From Pachyseris speciosa (lineage: Eukaryota; Cnidaria; Anthozoa; Scleractinia; Pachyseridae): DNA of 64,000 bases. Under the pieces are notes generated by a model. The model was given only the letters and a program-made list of their open reading frames with translations. It was not told where the DNA came from and did not search any database. The first letter of the stretch is position 1; each line of letters opens with the position of its first letter. Location: assembly GCA_016490735.1 (NCBI GenBank), contig JAEMWC010000267.1:7501-71500 (forward strand). The letters run 5' to 3'. Below are positions 13,401-25,400 of the stretch, one piece after another. The position numbers and the translations under genes were made by a program.

Positions 13401-16400
13401 GTAGAAAAGACAAAAAAAGAGATCCGCACCTGATCTAGCTTCCTTCGCAGACGTCTTTGGGCTCGTCACGCGTTCCTTGCCTACGAACGTCTGCTAAACT
13501 GAACTGCCACTTCCGTTCGTCGGCGGTTAGCCTTTGTTTTGAAGAAACCAATAACGAGCTGCGTAAGAATGGAACTCGACACCCGATTCACGTGCATCAT
13601 CTGTGAAAATAATCCAGGGGTCGAAGTCCTACTTTCCATAAATTGGAAAACGAACTACGATTGGCTAACCGCCGCGAACGGAAGTGGTAGTTCAGTTCAG
13701 CAGACGTTCGTGGGCAAGGAACGCGTGACGAGCCCAAAGACGTCTGCGAAGGAGGCTACACCTGATCGTTTAGAGCAGTCAACAGGATTTCCCACAAAAT
13801 CTTTCCTTGGCTGACACAAAACACTAAAGTGCTTTGATAGTTTTACTGTTACTTCCCATGTCTTCCGAAGAACCTTCTTCAATTAATGATTCTCTCAGTG
13901 GCAAAACATCATCCAGTTAACGAAGAAAGAGCTTGCCAAACCACACGAGCATTTCTCTCGCAGACTCGTCCACTATAAAATTTATCAAAGCCAGCCAGTC
14001 AAAACGCTGATTCTTACCGGTTCAAACAAATTAAGACGACATGTTTACAGACGGCGAAACTTAATTGTTGTTTACAGGCCGCTTTCGAGTTTCGACGATC
14101 TCTAAACCTTCAGCTCTTTCTTTGGACAAACCGTTTGCTATTTTTGCGGATGCTTGTTTTTACTTTACTGAAGCCTACGAATTTTCAAGTGGTAGAAATC
14201 TCTACAACACAGGACAGTGAGATAAATTTTATTGAAGCTTAACACTTGGTTTAATCGTTGTTACTTTTGGTCAGGAATGAAACTTGTATTTTTCTATCGA
14301 TTGGACATAAATAACATTCATCTGTACTCGTTTTGGACGCAAAGAAGTAGTTGAATAGTTTTTTTTTGTATTTCGTTCTTTTCTTTGTTAGCGAACGAGT
14401 GTTTTTACTCGGCTTGGCTGACTGTTTTTCCACCTTGGTGCCTCAACAGCGTTAAGAAACTTTTGCCCTTGTCTTATTAACACGTAATCGCAAGATTAAG
14501 GATTAAAGGCGGAAACTGAAGCTCGAGTAAAAAAAGGCTTTCAAATGCATGTGCACGTCTCAAAATCTGACATCACGTTGTCAAAATGCTGTCAAAATGT
14601 CAAAAACCAGCGCGCTTCACTCGTCATTTTAGAAAAAAGTTTTAGAAATCCTCGTCAAAAGCGGCCTGTAAACAACAATTTAGTTTCGCCGTTTATAAAC
14701 ATGTCGTCTTAATTTGTTTGAACCGGTTAGAATCAGCGTTTGGATGTTAAAAACAGCGAAATGGGTTGACTAGCTGGCTGGCTTTGATAAATTTTATAGT
14801 GGACGGTTCTGCGAAAGAAATGCTCGTGCGGTTTGGCAAACGCTTTCTTCATTAACTGGATGATGTTTTGCCACTCAGAATCATTAATTCAAGAAGGTTC
14901 TTCGGAAGACATGGGAAGTAACACTGGTAAAGGTATCGAAGCACTTAAGTGTTTTGTGTCAGTCAAGGAAAGATTTTGTGGGAAATGGCTCTATTATTCA
15001 GCTCTGTCGCGTTCCGAGTGATTGCTGCCTCAGTTATTCCTGTTGACTGCTCTAAACGATCAAGTGCGGACGTCGTTTTTGTCTTACCTACGGACATTTG
15101 TCTAAATTGCTAAGCCAATTTTTTAGCTTAATACAAGATATTTTTCTTACTTGTCTAATTTCTTCATCTTCTCCAAGAATCTTCGAAGAAATATTATTTG
15201 TATTGTGCTTTGTTTTCTTGTAATATGTTTGTTGTTCTGTTGTTTCTGAACCGCGGTCAATTCCTGTTGACTGTTGTAAACGATCAGTTTGTACCCTTTA
15301 TTTTCTTTTCGAGGGGCATTTACGTCGAAATAAATACTAATTTTTCCAGCTTAATCAGTACAAGCTATTTTTATTACTAGCTAGTCTTGTTTATTTCTCC
15401 ACCTTCTCCTTCTTCGAGCAAACACTCGCATCGTACTTTGTCCGCTTGTAGTGTTATTTTTTTTTAATCCGCTTTAAATTCCTTTACGCTTTCATCTGAA
15501 AGTAGTTAGGACTCAAGAATGTCTGTCTTTTTTTCCCTGCTGCTACTAGCTCTCAATTGTTTTGGACACAAATTAAACTGGTCCAAATAAAGCCATGCGA
15601 AGTTGCTCGGTGAGAGTGTGCAGCTCCGATTCTATGCTTGGCCCGGCTAAATATATATATGGCCTTCAGCTTTTCCTTTTTTTAATTGCTACATATCAGA
15701 CTGGAATGGTATACCATCGAACATCGTGCATGCACCTTCTTTAAACAGTTTTAAGTCCTATCTATTACATTATTTGTGTCAATTTTAAATCAGATGTAGC
15801 TTGTAATTGACAGGTATGTAATTTAATTAGGTTAGCATTGGATTGTATTTCAATTTTACTTCTTAATTTTTAGTGTCAATCTCAAATCAGGGGTGACTTG
15901 TAAGAGACAAGTATTCCATTTAATTTAATTAGGTTAGCTTTGGGCTACGTTTAAATTTCACCTCTTAGTTTTTAGAATGTGTAATATTACATAATATTCT
16001 TTCATTTTTTGTATGGGAATTTAGTTTCTCCCAATTATTCTCCAGTCATGCACATTTTTTTGTTTTGTATCAACTTAGTTGCATTCGCATGACAAATTAT
16101 TATTAAACATAAAACTTAAAATTAAACTTAAAGTAAGCCCTTTCTCATAAATATACACATCCTTTGGACATCCTTCTCCTGCCTACAGTCTTTCTATTAA
16201 TTTTATTAGTAGCTGGTCACACCAATCTTGTGGGATGTTTGGATGACATTTGGCATTAATGTTTAAAGAGATTTCTGATGTTTGATGGAGTATATGTTGT
16301 GCAATTTCAAATGTACATTGAGAAATGTTAGACTAGTCCTTACCTTCCATGCAAAATAGAAAATCAAGTTAAGATGGCTAACACAGATTTCCAGCACTTT

Positions 16401-19400
16401 TGCTCTGATGAATCATTACCTTAAATCCTCATACTACATTGTTAATTACCTTGATAGTGGTATCAACCAAATGCCCAATATTCTATTATCAAGTTGCTTG
16501 GTCTTGCACTTGGATGGCCAGAAGAGCAGCTAGATTTCTTTTTGAAAACACTGTAGCTGCATTGATTGATGGGCTTAATGTTAGCAAGCAGTCTTTTTGT
16601 GATAGTAAGGTCAAGAAGTAACTGATGAAAAGAAATATCTTGGTCTTAATTCATATCATCTAAATATTTTTATTGATTTCTATGTATCTTTCCTTTATAA
16701 TTGTTTTGATGCATACATATATCCAGAGGATACACAATTTCTGATTTCCGACTGTCTCATGGGAGGCTGTGGATAATTGAAATTGCATTCATCATGAAGT
16801 GATGATCTGAATCACTATATATCTGATGTGATACTGATTCAAAGGAGCAATCACCAGGCTTCTCCACCAATTTCTAGTGCCTCTAAACTATAATTAAGTA
16901 GCCTACAGTTGAATGGGGAAACAGAGAAAACTAATTTGATATCAACCTACCTCAATATTTTTACTTTGCATTTTAAACATCTCCAAACTCAATTTGCAAA
17001 GGAATTTTTATTACCTTACGCTTGTTTTTAGGAGGGGGTGGGTGTCCAAATCCGTAAAAGGGGCTTCATATCTGCTAGCAGTTCTGGACTAGGGGGTCCA
17101 AATCTGATCCACAAGAAGATCTGGAGTGGAGGGTGCAAATCCGCAGGGGATCTAAATCCACTGTGCCATTGGCTCAGATCACCTTTCCATACTATTTTTT
17201 ACAGCAGTGGGTCTGTAGCTTGCATAAGGTCAGATCGGTGATATGACAAGCAGACTATATGTAAGTGCCAGTTCACAAATAATGCTTTTGGAGCTCCGCT
17301 TTTAGGCTTGGCCAGGAGCCCATTACCAGGAGCATACAACTGTCCTATATTACTGTCACGGCGTTTTCACAGACCAATTTATTTTTAGATTGAAATTCCC
17401 GCCAAAATAAGACTCCCGCAGGAGTCCAATGACCAATAACAAGTCGCTGCACGTGCCACAAGTATCTGCATGTACAGAGCCTTTGTTTTCGCTCATTAAA
17501 ACTATTGTTTTGTGTCACTCTCGTTGCCGTTGCCGTCCTTGGTGCCCTTTTTCGCGGGAAAAGATAGTCTAAAAGTAGATCGGTCTGTAAAAATGCTGTG
17601 ACATAGGCTTAGTATGGGAGTTGTACGCTCCTAGTAATGGGCTCCTGGCTTGGCTAAATATATATATTACTGTTTTCAACCGCACAATCAATCCAAGTTT
17701 GAAGCTTTTCCTGAGAAAAATCTTTCGCTCTTCCTTTCATCACTTGAAAATTCACCTTCCGGAGTACCTTTTGACAAGTTCTTGATGAAGTTGTTTTGCT
17801 CAAAATGAAGAAACCAACTGAATGTAAAATTACGAGCCGCAAAAAGCGCGCGATAAATTAAGCCTCGATTTGGTTTGGGTGTCCCACACCTGGCTTGAGC
17901 CTGCGATCCAATCGAAAGTACCTGGTCAGCGGTCAACTTCAAAAACCAACTGACCTCGATGAGGTCTTAACTTGAGCCGCGATTTGGTCACGTGACACTG
18001 GTCAGCGGATACCAAACAACATATGAAGAGAAAACTAATTTGATATCTATGTTGTTACAAAATATCTTTTAACTGTAACAAAATATGGAAAGGAAACTAA
18101 TTTGATATCTATGTTGTTACAAAAATATCGTCTAACTATAACAAAATATGAAGAGAAAACTAATTTGATATCTATGTTGTTACAAAAATATCATCTAACT
18201 ATAACAAAATATGAAAAGAAAATTAATTTGATACCTATGTTGTCACAAAAATATCGTCTAACTATAACAAAATATGTAGAGAAAACTAATTTGATATCTA
18301 TGTTGTTACAAAAATATCTTCTAACTATAGAAAAATATGAAAAGAAAACTAATTTGATATGTATGTTGTTACAAAAATATCGTCTAACTATAACTAAATA
18401 TGAAGAGAAAGCTAATTTGATATCTATATTGTTACAACAATATCGTCCAACTAAACCAACATATGAAGAGAAAACTAATTTGATATCAATGTTGGTACAA
18501 AAATATCGTCCAACTAAACCAACATATGAAGAGAAAACTAATTTGATATCTATGTTGTTACAAAAATATCGTCTAACTATAACAAAATATGAAGAGAAAA
18601 CTAATTTGATATCTATGTTGTTACAAAAATATCATCTAACTATAACAAAATATGAAGAGAAAATTAATTTGATATCTATGTTGTTACAAAAATAACGTCT
18701 AACTATAACAAAATATGTAGAGAAAACTAATTTGATATCTATGTTGTTACAAAAATATCTTCTAACTAAAGCAAAATATGAAAAGAAAACTAATTTGATA
18801 TCTATGTTGTTACAAAAATATCGTCTAACTATAACTAAATATGAAGAGAAAACTAATTTGATATCTATGTTGTTACAAAAATATCGTCTAAATATAACAA
18901 AATATGAAAAAAAAACTTATTTGATATCTATGTTGTTACAAAAATATCGTCTAAATATAACAAAATATGAAAAGAAAACTTATTTGATATCTATGTTGTT
19001 ACAAAAATATCTTCTAACTATAACAAAATATGTAGAGAAAACTAATTTGATATCTGTGTTGTTACAAGAATATCGTCTAACTATAACAAAATATGTGGAG
19101 AAAACTGATTTGATATATATGTTGTTACAAAAATATCGTCCAACTATAACAACATATGAAGAGAAAACTAATTTGATATCTATGTTGTTACAAAATATCT
19201 TTTAACTGTAACAAAATATGGAAAGGAAACTAATTTGATATCTATGTTGTTACAAAAATATCGTCTAACTATAACAAAATATGAAGAGAAAACTAATTTG
19301 ATATCTATGTTGTTACAAAAATATCTTCTAACTATAACAAAATGTGAAAGAAAACTAATTTGATATGTATGTTGTTACAAAAATATCGTCTAACTATAAC

Positions 19401-22400
19401 AAAATATGAAAAGAAAACTAATTTGATATCTATGTTGTTACAAAAAATCGTCTAACTATAACAAAATGTGAAGAGGTAAGACGCTTGGAGGCGTTTACGT
19501 AGTTTGCGACTGTTGATGTGTGGCTGCCAATGGTCTGAATGTGTACAAATAATACTAGTGGTAATCAAAGCTCAGAAAGTGCGTTCGAACGAGTGTTAAT
19601 CCTTTTTGTGTGTTTTGTATATTAAATCAAATCCGAATGCGTCGGAGAGAAATAGTCTACATAAACATCACAGCTCTCTAAATTATCTCTCTCTGAAACT
19701 GTAATAGTTAAAGAAACTTTTACTAATGTCAAATGCGGGAAGATTTCCGCACAGGTCTACGTGTACACAGTTTGAGACTAGAAGTCCATGCAAATTATTT
19801 CAAGTCAACACAACGGCACAGCTTTGGTTTCGACTTACCGTTCACAGCTACGAATTAACAAAGACGAAAAGTTCTTCAGCCTAAAAAGTACATTTATTCC
19901 AATTAACATTATTTTTGCTTTTAGGAGCGAAAAGGGCTTTCGGTTTTCTTGTGTACGTGCAAACATGTTGTCGGTGGACATGTACATGCTTTGCCTCCGT
20001 GCAAAGCGATCAATAGTCCAGTTTAGAGTTCGCCATGACCGCTGAGAACGCATTTGTACAGGGTTAGCCTCGACCTAAAGTAAAATATTCAAAAATTCAG
20101 CGAGAAGATTGTGACGATGTTAGTCCCAGTCCCTGAGGGGCTCATGCAAGTGGTACAAAGTTCCCGGATGGGTTCCCGCGTTCTGTTCTGTAAACACATG
20201 TAGTCGACGAAGCGTTTTACTGCATTAAATGAATTGCGTTCTTCCGTCTCGTATGAGTTTATCGCCTTACAAGTACGTTACATGGTGTCAGAAGAAACTG
20301 TGCTGAATTCTGTCGCTCGTCCTCCTGACTGGAGCAGATTTGGTGAGTTGTGTAAAGCCAATTTTGCTGTCCTTCTGTTTATCGTTTCGGTGCTGTCCTC
20401 GTGTGGATTGAATATGCCACCTCCGGAAGATGTAGAAAGCACTACCTCTGCTCAGAATCTACCGAGTACTCAACCTACTGTGATCACTGTGCCTGTAAAT
20501 ATACCGCTTCCGGAAAAGCTAGAATTAAGTGGTGGAAATCTCAAGGTTAAGTGGCAACGCTTCCGACGTGCATGGTCGAATTATGAGATCGCTGCTCAAC
20601 TTATAGACTTGGAAAATCCGAACAGGAACAAGGAACGGAGAACCGCAACCTTGCTCACCTGTATAGGCCCAGATGCGTTGGATATTATCGATGCAATGGA
20701 ATTCGACACTGACGACGAAAGAAAGGATCCAGAGATCATCCTCGAAAAGATGGAGAACTATTGCATTGGTGAATGCAATGAGACTTACGAGAGATATGTC
20801 TTCAACCGCAGGGACCAGGAGACAGGTGAATCAGTTGATGCTTATGTCACAGCACTAAGGAAGCTCGCCAAGACTTGTAATTATGGTTCCCTCACCGACT
20901 CGCTTATTCGTGATAGAATGGTGGTTGGAATTAGTGATAACTCAGCTCGCAAGAAACTCCTCCAGACAAGTAAACTCACCTTAAGTCAATGTTTAGATAT
21001 CTGCAGATCTTCTGAGACTTCAGCTCGACAACTTAAAGTCATGAATCAGGAAGATGTGCGCTATGTGAAGGAGGAGAAGAAGACACCTACTGTGAAAAAC
21101 AAGACTAGTTCAGCAGCCAGCAACCCAAATGAGGCAAAAGGTCAAAGGATGGTCTGCAAGTTTTGTGCCAGACAGCACCCTTTTGCTAAAAAAAACTGCC
21201 CTGCTTGGGGAAACTCGTGTAAGAACTGTGGTAAGCCTAACCATTTTGCTGTTTGCTGTCATGAATCTAAGAAAAAAGTCTTGTCCTTGGAGTGCGAATC
21301 TGAAGATGAAGAGTATGTAGCAGTGATTGAAGTTGAGGAACAGCTCAATGCTGTCACCTCAACCGGTAGCCGAAACCAAGTCTTTGCCACCCTACTTGTC
21401 AACGGACAGGAAGAGAAGTTCCAGCTGGATAGTGGGTCAACAGTAAACATCATGGCCAGCAAAACAGTGGAGAACCTATTTGGAGAGAACGGGCTAGATG
21501 ACCTGGAGAAAACATCAGTGACTCTGGTTATGTATAACCAGTCAGAAGTTAAGCCTCTGGGCAAGAAACGTTTCAGGGTAATCAACCCAAAGAACAGAAA
21601 AAAGTACAGCATTGAGTTTCTTATTGTTGACGGTATGTGCAAGTCCATTCTTGGTTTGAGAGCTAGTGAGCAACTACAGCTTCTGACCATTAACAAACAG
21701 AATATACTTGCTATGAACTGCCATGTTGTTGAAAGTGAAGCTTTCACAAAGGAGGATTGCCTGTCTCAGTACAAAGATTTGTTCTCAGGGGAGGGAAAAC
21801 TGGAGGGAGAACTCCATCTGGAGATTGACAAGAATGTACAACCAGTTCAGCTGCCAACGAGAAGGGTACCGATTGCCCTGAAAGAGCCACTTAAGAAAGA
21901 ACTCGACAGGCTGTCAAACATTGGAGTGATTCAGAGAGTTGATACACCCACTGATTGGAGCTCAGCAATTGTAGTGACAACAAAGAAGAATGGTAAAGTC
22001 AGACTCTGCATTGACCCAAAGCCACTGAATCAAGCACTTCACAGAAACCATTATCCCCTGCCTACAATAGATGATGTCCTTCCCCTATTATCTAAGGCTC
22101 GTGTCTTCACAGTATTAGACGCCAAAAATGGTTTTTGGCATATCCAATTAGATGAGCAGAGCAGTCTTGCAACCACTTTTGGAACACCTTGGGGAAGATA
22201 TCGCTGGCTTCGAATGCCGTTTGGATTATCTCCAGCTCCGGAGGAATTTCAGAGAAGAATTGATTTAGCATTTGAAGGGCTACCAGGACAGAAGGTCATA
22301 GCAGACGACATCCTTGTCTTTGGATCAGGTGACACAGATGAGGAAGCCCTTAAAGATCACGACCGCAATCTGAGAGAGGTGCTTACCCGATGCCAGCACA

Positions 22401-25400
22401 AGGGCATCAAGTTAAATGCGGATAAGATGCAGTTCAGACAGAAGAAAGTCACCTACATGGGTCACGTTGTATCTTCAGAGGGTCTAGGCGCTGATCCAAG
22501 TAAGCTGAGGGCCATTGACGACATGCCAGCCCCCACAGACAAGCAAGGTGTCCAGAGAATACTTGGCATGGTGAATTATCTGCAAAAATTTGCCCCTGAC
22601 CTCGCCGACTTGGTCAAGCCGTTGAGAGATCTAGTCAAGAAGGAAAGCGAATTTGTTTGGGAGCAGGAAGTCCATGGAAAGTGCCTAGAGAAAGTAAAGA
22701 AGGTTTTAACCAAAGCGCCAGTGCTCAAGTATTTTGATTCGGAGAAGAAGACTGTGCTTCAATGTGATGCATCCCTGGGTGGTCTTGGAGCATGCTTACT
22801 TCAAGAGGGCCATCCAGTGGCCTATGCATCTAGAGCCCTCACTGTCAGCGAAGTTAATTATGCCCAGATCGAGAAAGAACTCTTATCAATTGTCTTCGGT
22901 GTTGAAAGATTTGCAAGCTATGTCTATGGAAGAAAGGTCTTCATCCAAACTGACCACAAACCCCTCGAATTCATAATGAAGAAGAGTCTGCTGAGTGCAC
23001 CGAAAAGGCTGCAAAGAATGTTACTGCGGTTACAGAAGTTTGACTTAGAGGTAACATACAGTAAGGGCGCCGATATGCATATTGCAGATCCACTTAGCAG
23101 AGCTTACCTCCCTTCAACCTGTCAGGATGAAGAAGTCCAAGAAGATGTGTGGGGTGTTACTGACATAAGGTCACCAACCGAAGTGGAGGCTGAGTATGTG
23201 AACATGGCAGAGTTTGTGCCAATTCGTCAAACAACTCTGTCAGAAATTAAAGTTGCTACTGAAAGTGATGCAGAACTTGAGCTGTTAACCACCGTCATTA
23301 AGGAGGGCTGGCCGGAGAGTTTGGCAGCTGTACCCCCCTCTTTGCATGATTATTTTAACTTCAGGGAGGAACTATCAGTACAGGATGGTGTTGTGTTCAA
23401 GGGTGAAAGGATTGTGGTACCACGTAGTCTGAGACAGTGCATTATTAATAAAATACACTCAAGCCACCTGGGTATCCAAGGTTGTCTTCGGAGGGCTAGG
23501 GAAGCTTTCTATTGGCCAGGGATGTACAAGCAGATTCCAGAGTTCATCTCAAGATGCAGCATCTGTAACAGTTACAAGCCGGCACAACAGAAAGAACCAT
23601 TGGTATGCCATGAAATACCAACAAGACCCTGGCAGAGCATCTCGGCAGACCTTTTTGAACTGAACGGTACTGACTACCTGGTTACCACTGATCGCTACTC
23701 TAATTTTTTTGAGCTGGATGTGTTGAGCTCCAAGACCTGCAAAGACATTATTAGTAAGTTGAAGCCTCATTTCGCAAGATATGGACTGCCGGATAAGCTC
23801 ACTACGGACAACGGGCCGCAGTTTGATTGTGCTGAATTTCAAAGCTTCACAAAAGATTTCCAGTTTGAGCACATCAAAACGTCACCTCGATATCCACAGT
23901 CTAATGGAAAGGCGGAGAACAGTGTTAAGACAGCCAAGGCTATCTTAAAGAAAGCTGCAGATGCAGGCCATGACTCACACCTGTCTCTACTGGATTTTAG
24001 GAACACGCCATCAGAAGGAATGGATAGTTCCCCAGCACAGCGTCTTCTCTCCCGAAGGACTCGCTCTTTACTCCCCATGGCTGATCAGCTGCTTCAGCCA
24101 AGAGTTGTGCCCAATGTGGCGAAGAAATTACAAAGTAGGAAACACAAGCAAGCTGTTTACTATGATCAAGGAGCTAAGGTCTTACACCCATTAACGAAAG
24201 GAGATGTGGTACGGGTCCTACCTTTGCCAGGTCAGTCTAAATGGTTTAAGGCTCAAGTGGAGGATCATGTGGCGGTACGATCCTACAAGGTCCGCACAGA
24301 AGATGGACGGGTCTATCGCCGCAACCGCTCTCATCTTTACAAGGTTCCCGAAAATTACCAACCCATCTCAGATGATGAGACAGTGCAAACAAAAGGAGCA
24401 GACCTGAACCCCGAAACTTCGTTAGACCTTACAGAGGACACAGCAGTGGTACCTTCTGCATCTCCAGCGGTGCAGAAGCCCGATGCGTCAGTGACAGCAG
24501 AGTTTTCACGGCTGGACGCCCAGCCGGCCTCTTCGAATAGTCCTGTTCCTCTTACTACCAGGAGCGGCAGAACAGTTCGGAGACCAGCCTACCTCAACGA
24601 TTTCAGTGTCTAAGAAACTTAAAGGATGACTGAACAGTGAGCATTTCTTATACTAAGTCTTGTTGGTCTCGATTATCATATCATGTCAGTTATTGCAAAG
24701 AGACTGTTGTTGGATTTCGTTTTTCTTTCTTTCTGTTAGCTTGTTGTCGTTTGTTTCTTTTTTGTTTTTTGTTTTTTTGTTTTTGTTTTGTCTTTTATTT
24801 ATTTATTATATTTTGTCAAAACAAGGGAGATGTGACGATGTTAGTCCCAGTCCCTGAGGGGCTCATGCAAGTGGTACAAAGTTCCCGGATGGGTTCCCGC
24901 GTTCTGTTCTGTAAACACATGTAGTCGACGAAGCGTTTTACTGCATTAAATGAATTGCGTTCTTCCGTCTCGTATGAGTTTATCGCCTTACAAGTACGTT
25001 ACAAAGATGACCTGTTTAGAGCTCCGTCTGTTGCTTAATCTTCAAATTTGTGGCACACAATCATTACGAAACCCAAGAATTAATTACCGTAAAACGAGAA
25101 TATTTAAAACAAATAAAGCTGCTGCGTACAGACTCCAAGACTAATCAATCAATTGAAGGGAATTTGCGTTCACAGAATAGTCTTAAAGATTAATCAAAGA
25201 CCTTAACCTGAGTTTCATGTTTTCCTCTATCATTATAATTTGTCTTATACAATCATCCATTGGCTTGCCGGGTGTCCCTGCCAGTTATTTATGTTCTGAT
25301 TTGCATCTTATAACACTCGCACTGAAGAAGGCAAGAGTTTCTGTGAAATTCAAAATCGTCGTCTTATATTTAATATTATTCAAATATTGTCGTTAAGCTG

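Larger units (their letters stand above)
11160..17669. repeat. 6.5-kb palindrome (giant inverted repeat) in GCLC intron 7
   Basis: The left arm 11160-14090 and right arm 14651-17669 are reverse complements with moderate divergence, around a 560-bp spacer (14091-14650). Both outer ends read TAATATATATATTTAGCC going inward, followed by AAGCCTAAAAGCGGAGCTCC (left) and its complement (right). The same TTTAGCC...GGAGCT motif recurs inside both arms (about 12805-12855 and 15600-15655), so each arm is itself built from nested units. The left arm contains a 323-bp MITE missing from the right; the right arm contains a 334-bp MITE missing from the left. No transposase frame was found. Related sequence occurs at 1050-1660. 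Likely a foldback-type element or an inverted duplication of a repeat cluster. Confidence 0.85.
20110..25003 (+). mobile_element. Intact Ty3/gypsy LTR retrotransposon, 4.9 kb
   Basis: Two LTRs of 173 bp (20110-20282 and 24831-25003) start TGTGACGATG and end GTTACA and look identical by eye. AAGAT is duplicated at 20105-20109 and 25004-25008. A primer-binding-like TGGTGTCAGA follows the 5' LTR, and the purine tract AAGGGAGA precedes the 3' LTR. One uninterrupted gag-pol frame fills the interior. These signs indicate a recent insertion, possibly still active. It sits in GCLC intron 7 in the sense orientation, next to the inverted exon-4 copy. Confidence 0.95.

Noticed and set aside
18102..18695. 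197-codon open frame as a repeat-protein gene
   Set aside because: It is the 63-bp minisatellite read in one frame; no promoter, splice sites or non-repeat ends, and some units shift the frame.
21259..21747. 162-codon minus-strand frame
   Set aside because: Shadow of the Ty3 gag-pol gene on the opposite strand.
24637..24924. 95-codon frame after gag-pol as an env-like gene
   Set aside because: Its hydrophobicity comes from a T-rich stretch before the polypurine tract, and it runs into the LTR.
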